The notes under the pieces: model-generated
The model's input: only the letters and a program-made list of their open reading frames with translations
What the model was told of the DNA's origin: nothing
Databases searched by the model: none
Translations under genes and position numbers: made by a program
Shown here: piece after piece, positions 23,691 through 33,910 of the stretch
Numbering within the stretch: the stretch's first letter is position 1
Layout of the letters: each line of letters begins with the position of its first letter
Assembly (NCBI GenBank): GCA_030789695.1
Contig: CM061138.1
Coordinates: 20,222,214-20,286,213 of the forward strand
Source: Scilla litardierei
Taxonomy: Eukaryota > Streptophyta > Magnoliopsida > Asparagales > Asparagaceae
DNA length: 64,000 nucleotides
Reading direction: 5' to 3'

Positions 23691-23702
23691 GCTCCAATAC
23701 CA
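23691..23702 (-). other. primer binding site of the nested copia
   Basis: The minus strand reads TGGTATTGGAGC, one base from the standard initiator-Met PBS, two bases from the right LTR. Confidence 0.8.
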
Positions 23703-23704
23703 CG

Positions 23705-24976
23705 TACTGGGATCATGTGGATAGCAAGTAGACACTAAAGGTGGTTTATTAGTGTATAAAAATTCCTCTAGATATGTTACCTAAGTTTACAATTGAAGTT
23801 ACTTAATTTAAACTTATTCAATAAGAATTATCCCAAGTAATAGAGTATGCAGAGAGGTAGTAATCACAACACATAAAACAGATGCAAACCCAAGAGATTT
23901 ACACTGGTTCACCCAAATTCATGGGCTACATCCAGCATCCATACAAGTCCCACTTGATTAATCCATTATTATGACAAATAGTTATAATACTTCTTTCCAA
24001 GAGGAATTTACAAACTATCTATTTCCAAGAGATTACAACTTACCACCTCAACCCTTGAGGGGTTTCACTTACAATGAAGAAGATGATACACGTTTAACTA
24101 TAGCCTTGCTTTGAAGCCTTGTGTAGATGTGTAATGGCTATATTGCTTGATCTCCAATAGATGAGAATTTTAGTCTTTGGGAGATTTAGAGTTTAGGGCA
24201 AGAAAGATTGAAAGTTATGGAGAATTTTTGGCTAAGGGGGGTTGAAAACTTTTACCTTAAAACTCTTTTTATTCAAAAATTGATCATTCAAGTTCCAAAT
24301 AAATTCCGCACCAACCCCCAATATATAATCTGCATTTGGGTCAAGACAGATTTCCCAAAATTCCCCTCCAACGGCCAGAAAAAACAGCTAGAAAAACAAC
24401 CATTGTAGGCTGAGCTGGTCTGATTAGGTCGACTAATGCTCAATGGGTAGTCGACTACTAACTGTAGGAGTCGACTACACTGTGTGTAGGAGTCGACTCT
24501 CAGCACAATTCAGTATCTGTTTGAGTCAGCCTAAGCCTTAGGAGTCGACTCATGTTCATTAGGAAGTCGACTACTGTTTCGATACGCAGATACATATCAG
24601 CAACCACTAAGATACACTACGCCGATACGTATCAGCAACCACTAAGATACACTATGTAAATGGTTTTAAAACATTTTAAAAGTAATTTTAAAGTATTCCT
24701 TCTAGCAAAGTTTTAACATGCTAAGATAAAGAAAAGAAAAATACAGCCAATAAACTATTACAATGAAGACCGTTTGATACATTTTTTTGACTCCGCATAC
24801 TCTTTATCTTGCTACACTTGATCATGGCCTTGTTGAGCTCATGACTAATTCATTGTGTGCTTTTTTACTTTACCGTAAGCTCTTATACTTGAACTCATAG
24901 ATATTGAACTCATAGATATTAGATTATTCGTTTGCTCATCATCAAAACATACGGGATGAGACTCAATATCTCAACA
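23705..24976 (-). repeat. 5' LTR of the nested copia
   Basis: It starts TACTGGGATC where the partner has TGTTGGGATC (the TG is mutated) and ends CTCAACA beside TATAG. About 24,560-24,655 holds a short duplicated piece ('gatac..atatcagcaaccactaagatacact' twice) that the other LTR lacks. Confidence 0.85.
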
Positions 24977-24981
24977 TATAG

Positions 24982-25188
24982 GTGATGCTCCCTTACAATC
25001 AATGGTAGAGATAGGCTTCCACAGTCTTCCATGATCCAATGGCTTATGAAGGGTATTAGAACATTCTCCGTTATTCCCCATAAAGAACCCTTCATAAAGA
25101 AGTCTCATAATTCTCATGAATACACACGAATTTTCTATGTACAATATTTACAGGAGTACCTCTAGGCGATGACGTGGCGACCGTGACA
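24982..25188 (-). repeat. 5' LTR of the chromovirus, right piece
   Basis: It continues from TATAG with 'gtgatgctcccttacaatca' and ends GACCGTGACA. It matches 15,120-15,370 of the other LTR. Confidence 0.85.
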
Positions 25189-26548
25189 CACGCGCGTGTC
25201 ACGCACAGATTATTGATGTACTTGTGTCATCTCCATCCGAGCCATCCATTTATGAAGAGATCTGGGGATCTTGAGGAATATGCTTTGAATATACTCAATT
25301 TGGAGGGTGAGAATTGGAGGGTGCTTCAATGGGCGCCGTCCAAAATTCCTATACTTAATTATATATCAATTAGCTGAATGAAATAATTTATTATATTTTA
25401 CATAAAAATATCATTATAATGATCCAGTTTCTTAAAAATAATACCATTGGAAAAATCCCGTCAAATTCTTTAAAATAAGCCTAATATTATTACTTTTGGC
25501 ATTGATTTTAAATTAATAATTTAATTAATTAAAGTTAATAATACGAATTGGAATAATGAAACATGGGTGGGATCTATTTAACGCCCCTGAAAGGAAATGA
25601 CAAACATAAATAACATTACAAAAAATAAAATATCAAACCATTAAAACTCCAGTATGCTAATATTATTGTAGCTACTGCTTCCATCCAGATGCCAAACGAT
25701 TCTGATTGTTCCAAGCTCTACATAGGAAGATCCAGGATAGTGTGGCTCATTTTGAACTTCACAATAGGCTGTCTTGAACATTTATGGTTAATTTATGCTT
25801 GCAATTTCTTTTGGACGAAATAGATTGTATTTTATGCTTGCAATTTCTTTTGGACGAAATAGATTATATTTTTTATTTGATTAAAGAATAATAAATTAAC
25901 ATTAACTCTAAAATAATATAATATTGGTCTCATTTTATAGAAGGTCTCGATGAGACCTTTCCAACGGTAGAATTTTTTGGCAAAGTGGATTTGTAAATTT
26001 AAACCTACAATTATTTTACATTATTATTATATTAAACTAAAGATTATAATAGGAATTGTTGAAACGTCAGCTTCTTTAAACGGAAGGGTGGTTTGGTTTT
26101 TTTAAGATTTGAACAAGCACCGGCACAGAGCCCTCTATTTATCGCCCAACCCTCTAAATATACATGTTCCTTGAACACAATCTCCAGATTTGGAGATTTT
26201 TTGCCGTCCGATTGGAACTCTCTGGTCGGCACTCTCTGGTCGGCGTTTATGGAAGAATGCTGGCCGGTTGGAGATGCTGGTCGGCGTTTATGGAAGAATG
26301 CTGGCCGGTTGGAGATGCTCTTAGGTTTTGTTTAATTGTGCTCTTGATGGCAAGCCAGGCTACCCTCTGTTCCTTCAGCTTATCTCTAGTCGGGCAAATA
26401 GTACCAAATATTATGCCTTATCTACTCGGTCCCATAAAAGCTCGGTTACAAGTTGTCATCTGGTACTAGCATTGCTTTGTTTGTTGCGTGTTTATTTTGT
26501 AAGCCTTGATATAGATATCGAACCACACGTGCCCCTTTTTGTTTACAG
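25189..26548. other. intron tail before exon 3
   Basis: This is AT-rich. It contains a 33-bp duplication near 25,795-25,866 ('atgcttgcaatttcttttgg' twice) and a 41-bp tandem duplication at 26238-26319. The end of the latter (ccggttggagatgctctta) is the reverse complement of the common plant MITE end 'taagagcatctccaacc', so a MITE remnant is likely. I found no matching left end. Confidence 0.5.
26238..26319. repeat. 41-bp perfect tandem duplication
   Basis: Two identical 41-base units beginning 'ggtcggcgtttatggaagaa' stand head to tail in intron 2, about 230 bases before exon 3. Confidence 0.95.
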
Positions 26549-26773
26549 CAGTCTGGAGGTGGGAATGCAGACTCGATGGCAGCATGCCAGAAACTGAAGG
26601 GGGACTTGCAGGCGGTGTTTAATGTGCTTCCGAAGGACATGCAGCAGCTTTTGCTCTTTAATCCCAAGAAAGCTGCTCTTATTCAGGGCAAAATCACCCT
26701 CAGGCAACAGTCTATAAGACTCCCGGGTCATCCCGTACTTTCAGAATGCCAGAGAACACCAAAAACACCATAA
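26549..26773 (+). CDS. DENND6: DENND6/FAM116-like protein, exon 3 (C-terminus)
   Basis: This last coding exon has 74 codons plus TAA at 26771-26773. It reads QSGGGNADSMAACQKLKGDL and then QAVFNVLPKDMQQLLLFNP, a family signature directly after the exon 2 segment, ending HPVLSECQRTPKTP. The acceptor TTTGTTTACAG is good; CAGCAG offers an alternative acceptor three bases on, which would drop one Gln. With exons 1 and 2 the protein is 607 aa, which to my knowledge is near the usual family length. The frame is intact, so the gene can be functional if intron 2 is spliced. Confidence 0.88.
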   Translation, partial: QSGGGNADSMAACQKLKGDLQAVFNVLPKDMQQLLLFNPKKAALIQGKITLRQQSIRLPGHPVLSECQRTPKTP

Positions 26774-27471
26774 TCATCTCAATCATCGTAAAATTGTTAA
26801 AGTTCGCCTCATCCGCCGATAATTTGCAGAGTGCTGGTGATGGTCTCGGCATTGCAGACACGAATTTTGGCAGCTGCAGCATCCTTTTACACGATCTGCT
26901 TGTTGTGTTGATCAACTTTGGTGGTGAATGGGAAGGCCTTTGAGCCACATGCTGTTGATCACGGCAAATGCTTCAGGTATTTATACAGTCATCAATATTC
27001 TCTGTGTTAGTTTCCCAGGTTACTCAATGAGAGAGGTGGGATGAAATGGAGATGTATGATATGCCTTGTTGCTCGTTATCCTCAGAAATTCTGGCATGTT
27101 TGATTTGTCTATGCTTGGTTTTGTTTGTTGGGATATAAGCTGCAAGTTCCTGTCATGTAGGAACAACTGGCGGTTTGTTTAACAGTTTTCTCATGTGCCA
27201 ACAGCACATGATGTCTGATGGAAATGGGTAGTGTTTTGACCAATAATTCTACCTGTGACTATCAGAAGAAAATTTAAGGTTTGTCTTTTTCACCTGTTTG
27301 GTTGGTTTTCTTGCATGCATGCCCTCTCTTCATGCTCGATCTTTGGTCAGTTATTAGTAGTTCATTAAGCACTAAATTTTCGTGACAAAAAGATGCATTT
27401 TATTTTATTTTTATTACTTAAATTTTGATGTAAACGGTGTTTGAATTTTGGTTGTTAGATAATAATCAAAC
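26774..27471 (+). other. 3' UTR and downstream flank of the DENND6-like gene
   Basis: I see no further exon. The first few hundred bases are unique-looking and probably 3' UTR. I cannot place the polyadenylation site. The flank is cut at 27471 by copia-1 (target CAAAC). Confidence 0.5.
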
Positions 27472-27688
27472 TGTTGGATGATAATGAACTCAAGAGACAG
27501 ATATATATATTTTCATTGCTAAGAATGAGTAACCATAGCTAAGAGCCATGGTGCTCTATTTATTTATCTCATAGTGCGGAGACCAAAAGCCTCTAGTAGA
27601 CCAAGGGTCCCCATTACTCTAAGTAATGGGAGACCTAATGAATGAGTAATGAATGAGGGGAGGCCAAAGGCCTCCCTCATTCATAACA
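27472..27688 (-). repeat. 3' LTR of copia-1
   Basis: It runs TGTTGGATGATAATG...CATTCATAACA. The polypurine tract lies at 27689 (plus-strand CTCCCCCTTACAC). It contains inverted 'aggccaaaggcct' and 'gtccccattac..gtaatgggga' palindromes. Confidence 0.93.
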
Positions 27689-27871
27689 CTCCCCCTTACA
27701 CATTCATCACTTCGGTCTCAGCTACTGAGGCAAGTGGTGGATACTTCTGGATCCAGAGTAAGTGTGTTTGCCTCGTTAAAACCTTAGTTGTGGAAAACCC
27801 AGTGGGAAAACCCAACAGCTTAAGGAAAAAGAGTGCAACCCACAAGTTACTCCCCCTGATCCGTACAAGCT

Positions 27872-30025
27872 TCAGGCTTGCATGTCTTTCAACTGTTGCA
27901 TACCAATGTTCTTTACAAGCTTTACAAAAGTACATTTAGGCAATGCCTTAGTAAAAAGATCAGCTAAGTTGTTGCATGACTGGATCTGTCGAACTTCAAT
28001 CTGCTTGTCGTTCTTCTGCTCGTGCGTCCAGAAAAACTTGGGAGAAATGTGCTTTGTCCTGTCGCTTTTGATGTAGCCCTTCTGAAGCTGAGCAATGCAC
28101 GCGGCGTTGTCTTCGAATAGGGCAGTAGGCTCCAGATCACCGGTCTTCAGACCAGTGGATTGGAGGATGTGTTGGACGACGGAGCGTAGCCAAAAACATT
28201 CTCTGCTCGCTTCATGGATCGCGATGAGCTCTGCATGGTTGGAAGATGTAGCAGTAGTGGTTTGTTTTACCGATCTCCAGGAGATATCAGTTCCTCCGTA
28301 GGTAAAGACAAAACCAGTCTGTGATTTTGCCGTATGCGGATCTGAAAGATAGCCTGCATCAGCATAACCAAGTAACTGGGAGGAGACACCCCTCTGGTAG
28401 TAAAGTCCAAGGTCTACGAAACCCTGGAGGTATCGCAGAAGATGCTTTACTCCATTCCAGTGGCGCTTTGTAGGCGCTGCACTGTGTCTGGCTAGGAGAT
28501 TGACTGCAAACGTTATATCGGGACGCGTGCAGTTAGCCAGATAGAGAAGTGCACCAATGGCACTTAGATAGTGTACTTCTGGACCCAGTATCTCCTCCCC
28601 CTCTTCCAGAGGCCGGAAGGGGTCCTTTTGTACGTCTAATGATCTCACGACCATTGGGGTACATAAAGGATGACATTTATCCATTTGGAACTTATTTAAA
28701 AGCTTCCTGGTATAATTGGATTGATGTAGAAGGATTCCACCTCGTAGGTGTTCAATCTGCAAGCTAAGGCAATACTTCGTTCTGCCTAGGTCTTTCATTT
28801 CAAAAGTGTGCTTTAGCCTTGCAGATATCTCATTAATCTCTGCTGGAGAGCCTATGAGATTTAAGTCATCAACGTAAACTGCTATGATGACGAATCCTTT
28901 TCCCGTTCTTTTGATAAAGATGCACGGGCAGACTTCGTTATTAGTGAATCCTTGCTGTGCAAGGAAATCACTTAGTCTGTTATACCACATTTTGCCCGAC
29001 TGTTTTAGTCCATACAAGGATCTATGTAGTCTAACAGAGAATACGTCCCGAGGTATCTCTTTCATCTCTGTGGGTAAGTTAAACCCATCTGGTAGTTTCA
29101 TATAGATCTTTTTATCTAAATCGCCATAAAGATATGCAGTCACAACGTCCATAAGCTGCATTCCTAGGCTTGCCAGAGATGATAGGCTTATTAAGAATCT
29201 GAATGTATTAGCGTCCATTACCGGGGAGTATGTATCTTCATAATCGATACCCGGTCTTTGGGAAAAACCCTTTGCTACAAGACGCGCCTTGTAGCGGACG
29301 ATCAGATTTTCTTCATTTCTTTTTCTAATGAAAACCCACTTATATCCCACAGGTCTAACACCTACTCGTATTTGGACTACAGGTCCAAAGACTTTGCGTT
29401 TCGAGAGTGAGTCCAGCTCTACTCTTATCGCCTCGTCCCACTTTGGCCAATCATCTCTGCGTTTACAATCTGCTAGAGAAAGTGGTTCGACGTCATCGTC
29501 GTATTCAGCGACGTGAACGGCAATAGTGAACGCAAAATCGTCGTCGACGACTGTGCTATGTCGGTCCAGTACTTCCCGAGTACGTACAAAGTTTAATGAT
29601 GTTTCTCCTAATGTTTCCTCTACGGGGGAAATTAGGAGGGGAGAGGTAGCTGTCCTGAGCTCAGTATCCTGTGGAGGGATAATCTTATTTTCACCAGGAA
29701 TCTTCCTCTTTTGAGGAACTTTATCTTTTGAACCTGGTGGCCGTCCTCTTTTCAATTGAGGTACAGCCATTTCTGCTGCGGGTGGATTGCATCCATTTAT
29801 AGGGATGTCAATCCTAGCTGGAGTGTTAGCAGCAGGGACGTGTGAACGGACGATCTTCTGGCTGTCCGTGAATTTATCTGGCAATTGGTGTACTGTATTC
29901 TGGATGTGAAGGATCTTCAGGATCTCATCTTCACACAGATTTGTACGCGGATCATAAAGGGACAAAGACTTATTTTCCCAATTAATGGTCTCCGAAGCTT
30001 CAGGCTTCTTGGAATGTTTGCCCAA
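27872..30025 (-). pseudogene. copia-1 pol, reverse transcriptase / RNase H part
   Basis: The open frame is 717 aa. The linker is at residues 1-200. RT follows at about 200-460, with YKWVFIRKRN, RLVAKGFSQRPGIDYEDTYS, LMDVVTAYLYGDLDKKIYM, SLYGLKQSGKMWYNR and the active site YVDD at about 384-387. RNase H is at about 545-690 (YADAGYLSDP, SSNHAELIAIHEAS, LFEDNAACI). The family enzyme copies element RNA into DNA. The domains look intact, but the frame is separated from integrase by a single-base frameshift near 30,065. It overlaps the upstream frame by about 109 bases and has no start of its own, so it is marked broken. The shift falls in the integrase-RT linker, where copia elements normally read straight through. 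Confidence 0.88.
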
Positions 30026-31341
30026 ATTTGGAAAAGTTTTCTCATCGAATTCACAATCAGCAAGGCGTGCTTAAATGTGTCCCCCGTTAGGGGTTCTAGG
30101 TATCTAATAATCGAGGGTGAATCAAATCCAATATAGATTCCTAGACGACGTTGATGACCCATTTCGGTCCTCTGAGGTGGTGCTATTGGAACATAGACCG
30201 CACAACCAAATATTCTCAAATGAGATATATCTGGAGTTGAGCCGTATGCTAGTTGCATCGGGGATAATGTATTGCCTCCAGAGGGGCGTATCCTGATAAG
30301 AGATGCGGCATGCAGAATAGCATGCCCCCAAGCATCCACCGGCAATTGGGATTGCATAAGCAATGGACGTGCAATCCATTGGAGTCTCTTTATAAGAGAC
30401 TCTGCTAATCCATTCTGGTTGTGAACATGAGCTACTGGATGTTCAACTTCTATACCCGTTGCATGGCAATAGTCTTCGAAGACTTGAGATGTGAATTCGC
30501 CCGCATTATCAAGACGTAGTTTCTTGATATGGTTATCGGGGAAATGAGCACGTAACCTAATTATCTGTGCCAACAGCTTTGGAAAAGCTAGGTTACGGGT
30601 GGACAAGAGGCACACATAAGACCATTTTGTGGATGCATCTATTAGTACCATGAAGTACCGAAATGGGCCACTTGCGGGGTGAATAGGCCCGCAAATGTCA
30701 CCATGTATCCTCTCAAGGAAGCCAGGAGACTCTAAACCCACTTTTAGGGGCGATGGTCTCGTTATTAGTTTCCCCTTGAAACAAGGGGGACAAGGAAATT
30801 CACCCTTCTGAAGAATCTTCTGGTTCTTCAAATCATGTCCGCGGGATTCAGATAAGATGCGTCGCATCAGAATGGATCCAGGGTGACCAAGTCTGTTATG
30901 CCATAGTTGAAATGGTGGCATTGGCTGGCACGTCTGGTGCTCAGTCATATTGGCTTCAACTGGTTGAATGTATGTTTGGTAGAGACCCGACGGAAGTCCC
31001 TTAAATATTTCGCAGATGGTCTTCTGGCCATCTTTACGAAGAGTGACATACAGGTATTCAACCTTATTTTCATCTCTAGTTTCTAAGTGATATCCGTTTA
31101 AACGGATGTCCTTGAAGCTTATGAGATTTCTATTTGATCTTAGAGAAAATAGTGCATTATTGATTTTTAGTCTTGTGTTATTTGGGAGCAATAATATTGC
31201 ATCACCAGATCCTTCGATTATTTTGGATAGTCCTGAAATTGTAATGACAGGACCGTCATATTTACTTATGCTATTGAAATAGCATTCATCGCGAAGGATA
31301 GTGTGCGTCGAGGCACTGTCCACTAGGCACTCATACATCAT
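29917..31341 (-). pseudogene. copia-1 pol, protease / integrase part
   Basis: The open frame is 474 aa from ATG 31341. The protease has catalytic DSAS at residues 8-11 (CLVDSASTHTIL). The GAG-pre-integrase zinc finger has LWHNRLGHPG and later CPPCFKG (about 145-200). The integrase core has the three acidic residues in GDICGP, LRLDNAGEF and NGLAESLIKR (about 215-340), then 'HLRIFGCAVYVPI'. Roughly the last 40 residues are out of frame because of the shift near 30,065. In the family this cleaves the polyprotein and inserts the cDNA. The start is preceded by a spacer with stops, so how it would be expressed is unclear (see the spacer entry). Confidence 0.88.
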
Positions 31342-31476
31342 CTATATAAGCAAAAAACGATAATTTATTGATGGAAATGTAATATGCATACATTCAAAAT
31401 AAAAGATCGTCTTTATTAAGCATACTAGAGATGAAGCTACAATTTATTCTTTGAAAAGCATAGATAAAGATAAGGC
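31342..31476 (-). promoter_or_regulatory. gag/pol spacer of copia-1
   Basis: This 135-base AT-rich gap lies between the gag stop and the pol ATG. Gag and pol are in the same frame but the gap has in-frame stops. It carries AATAAA twice or more and ends in a T-run plus GCTTATATAG|ATG, like a plant 3' splice site. Copia-2 keeps the same gap at 56,467-56,602, with one extra T. It could let a short gag mRNA end here while a spliced or other mRNA expresses pol. Confidence 0.5.
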
Positions 31477-32517
31477 TCAATCGAGCAGGTCGTCATTTTC
31501 GAAATCCTTGGAAGTGAATTTCGTCGGATTTTCCACATTTGCCATGTTTGTTTCAGGCGGAGGCTTCTGGCTCGCCTGATACAGTTCCTGGAAGTGGCGA
31601 GGTGTGCGACAGTTTCTGGACCAATGTCGAGTCATGCCACAACGATGACATTTGTCCTCCCATGTCTTCTTTGGATTTGACATTGTATCAGTGTTCTTAC
31701 GCTTCCAAGTGAAGTTTTTCTTCCCTTTGTTATTCTTGTTTTGGGGAGGAGCATTGGCTGGTTTCATAGGGGCATTTCCTTTGTTCTTTCTGCCCCTCTT
31801 CTTGTTCTTCCACTTCGGGGGGTGAACACTGTGGGCTTCGGGAATAGGAGCTGAGCCTGCCGGGCGCTGGTTATGAGTGGCCAGTAAAAGGTCTCTATTC
31901 TGCTCTGCCCTCAGGAGGCAAGAGAGCAGGTCAGAGAACTTCGTGAAATTGCGTTCACGATACTGCTGCATGAGGATAGCATCTTTCTCGTGAAACGAGG
32001 TAAATGTCTTTTCCAACATGCGGTGCTCCGAGACTTCTTCACCACACAACTTCAGGCGTGAGGTGATGTTGTGAAGTGCTAAGTTGTACTCAGCAACGGA
32101 CTTGTAGTCCTGAAGTCGGAGGTTCTCCCACTCATAGCTGGCACGCGGGAGTATGACATCAATTTGATGTCTGTAGCGTGCCTCTAACGCTGTCCATAAC
32201 TCCAGAGGGTCCTCTACCGTCAAGTATTCGGCCTTCAGGGTCCGATCTATGTGTCGTCTGATATAGATAATGGCTTTCGCCTTATCCATGTCAGAGACAG
32301 TGGTAGAGGTACTGCCAGCTGAAGGGGCCGTTTCTGGGGCTTTGCTAGCAGATGCATCGGATGCTGCGGGAGCCGATGATTGGGCCACTGCGGGGGCCAG
32401 GATGGAGTGCAGGAGCGCCATGGAGCGCAAGTGGAACTTCAGGTCCACTCGCCAGCTCAAGTAATTCTTGCCAGCTGCATCGAGCACCTCGAAATCGACG
32501 CTTGCCAATTTAGCCAT
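31477..32517 (-). CDS. gag: copia-1 Gag
   Basis: This is an intact 346-aa frame from ATG 32517 (MAKLASVDFEVLDAAGKNYL). The UBN2-type capsid region spans about residues 90-225 (DPLELWTALEARYRHQIDVI, SRLKLCGEEVSEHRMLEKTF). A Lys-rich basic stretch precedes a CCHC zinc knuckle at about 290-303, CHRCGMTRHWSRNC. In copia-2 the same knuckle reads GMTGHW, so Arg for the usual Gly is private to this copy and may weaken RNA binding. Gag forms the particle and binds element RNA in the cytoplasm. It ends in its own stop, not fused to pol. Confidence 0.88.
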   Translation of the reverse strand: MAKLASVDFEVLDAAGKNYLSWRVDLKFHLRSMALLHSILAPAVAQSSAPAASDASASKAPETAPSAGSTSTTVSDMDKAKAIIYIRRHIDRTLKAEYLTVEDPLELWTALEARYRHQIDVILPRASYEWENLRLQDYKSVAEYNLALHNITSRLKLCGEEVSEHRMLEKTFTSFHEKDAILMQQYRERNFTKFSDLLSCLLRAEQNRDLLLATHNQRPAGSAPIPEAHSVHPPKWKNKKRGRKNKGNAPMKPANAPPQNKNNKGKKNFTWKRKNTDTMSNPKKTWEDKCHRCGMTRHWSRNCRTPRHFQELYQASQKPPPETNMANVENPTKFTSKDFENDDLLD

Positions 32518-32742
32518 TTTATCTATGCAATTTAAAGATAAGCATGAATTAAAATAAATTCAACAATCCATGCATAAAGAAATTAATAAGTAAAATGCGG
32601 GGATCGGCCAGATACCCAAAATAATGCACAGTCCAAAGTCCGATTACAGTCCAAAGAAAAGAGAATGAAAAATACAACTTTGGAAACCCCGGGTGGGTCC
32701 CTATTTCTGCATCCGTCTTCTTATGTTGTTGCACCGAGCCTT

Positions 32743-32754
32743 GGCTATTTATAC
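32743..32754 (-). promoter_or_regulatory. internal TATA-like box upstream of copia-1 gag
   Basis: The minus strand reads GTATAAATAGCC, about 230 bases upstream of the gag ATG and well outside the LTR. It is conserved in copia-2 at 52,941-52,952. Confidence 0.4.
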
Positions 32755-32985
32755 AATTTCCTCACTTACAAATTCTCTCAAAAAAAAGAAAAAGTGCTGG
32801 AAATGTAAATAGGTATGCAATGGCCGATCCCGAAAGACACATTTTTACTTATTTTAAACATCCACGCAGTTTATATGCTACAGGCATAAATTAAACAACC
32901 ACGCATATATCTCAAGCACAAAAAATATGGAAAAAGTAAACTAGAAAATATAATTATCTCGAAGATCACGTGGAAACGTCATACA

Positions 32986-33008
32986 CCGTTAGGTTAGTGA
33001 ACTAACGG
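32986..33008 (-). other. conserved stem-loop in copia leader, copy 1
   Basis: Arms CCGTTAG and CTAACGG stand nine bases apart, next to 'cagagcggtc'. Equivalent stems occur at 52,687-52,709 (copia-2) and, slightly changed, 50,108-50,130 (copia-3). Confidence 0.65.
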
Positions 33009-33339
33009 CAGAGCGGTCTCAGGATCTCTGAGATGATTATATTTTTTTTAAATAAAAATTCTAGTAAACCATACATAATAATTTGCAAGAGAGATGTTTA
33101 AATAAATAGAGGAACATATAAATGTAATTATTGATTTTAGAAAGTTTTTCTCATAAATTTCAATTTGCAAATTTAATTCTTCTTTAAAATTATGAAGAAG
33201 CCGAATTTGTGTAGAATTTTGTGGCTTCGGGCCAAAAATTATTTTTAGTATAAGCGCTTGTGGCCCGTTCCGCAGTTCTGCAAAGTTGTTTGCCGCAATT
33301 ATTATGGCTTCGGGCCAAAAATAAGCTATTTGCCTCGGC

Positions 33340-33483
33340 CTCGGGCTCGGCCTCGGCCTCGGGCCGCCCCCCTGCAGCGGGGGGCGGCGGCGCGGAAGCC
33401 CCCCCCCCCCCCCCCCCCCCCCCGCTGCAGGGGGGATCGGCCTCGGGCCGCCCCCCTGCAGCGGGGGGCGGCGGCGCGGAAAG

Positions 33484-33514
<31 letters not shown>

Positions 33515-33573
33515 CTGCAGGGGGGATCGGCCTCGGGCCGCCCCCCTGCAGCGGGGGGCGGCGGCGCGGAAAG

Positions 33574-33606
<33 letters not shown>

Positions 33607-33910
33607 CTGCTGGGTGGATCGGCATCGGGCCGCCCCCCTGCAGCGGGGTGCGGCGGCGCGGAAAAGCCCCCCCCCCCCCCCTCTACAGGGGGGGATCGGC
33701 CTCGGGCCGCCCCCCTGCAGCGGGGGGCAGCGGCGCGGAAAGCCCCCCCCCCCCTCTACATGGGGGGATCGGCCTCGGGCCGCCCCCCTGCAGCGGGGGG
33801 CAGCGGCGCGGAAAGCCCCCCCCCCCCCCCCCCCCCCCCCCTCTACAGGGGGGAAGCGTGGTCGGCGTTGTGGGAAGGCCCCCTCCTCCGTCAGGGGGGG
33901 GGGGGGGGAG
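33340..33910. repeat. GC-rich CTGCAG hairpin tandem repeats (copia-1 leader)
   Basis: About six units of 75-95 bases stand in tandem. Each has 'gggccgcccccctgcagcgg', then 'cggcggcgcggaaa', then a run of C of variable length (up to about 30). The C-run with CTGCAG and the G-run form strong hairpins in each unit. The runs are prone to slippage, so exact lengths may include assembly error. Confidence 0.9.

Larger units (their letters stand above)
20217..24976 (-). mobile_element. gag-only copia nested in the chromovirus LTR
   Basis: This 4.76-kb element is flanked by the perfect 5-bp duplication TATAG (20212-20216 and 24977-24981). It has LTRs of about 1.2 kb at both ends, a polypurine tract after the left one and a PBS before the right one. 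The ~2.3-kb interior holds gag remnants but no recognisable protease, integrase or RT, so it looks non-autonomous or internally deleted. Confidence 0.88.
14905..25188 (-). mobile_element. Ty3/gypsy chromovirus, decayed, with a nested copia
   Basis: Left LTR 14905-15370, internal 15371-19997, PBS at 19982-19996, right LTR 19998-25188. The right LTR is interrupted by the copia at 20217-24976. Minus-strand order is gag, protease, reverse transcriptase, RNase H, integrase, chromodomain, then polypurine tract and 3' LTR, the chromovirus order. Many stops and frameshifts and LTRs roughly 15% different by eye point to an old copy. Confidence 0.85.
8731..26548 (+). other. giant intron 2 of the DENND6-like gene (17.8 kb)
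   Basis: The donor is CAG|GTACTGTT at 8730/8731 and the acceptor is TTTGTTTACAG|CAG at 26548/26549. Both neighbours are phase 0, and protein homology runs straight across (AEIQ to QSGGGNADS). The intron carries two MITE-like elements, an inverted-repeat cluster, a gypsy chromovirus with a copia nested in its LTR, and unassigned AT-rich DNA. Confidence 0.85.
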
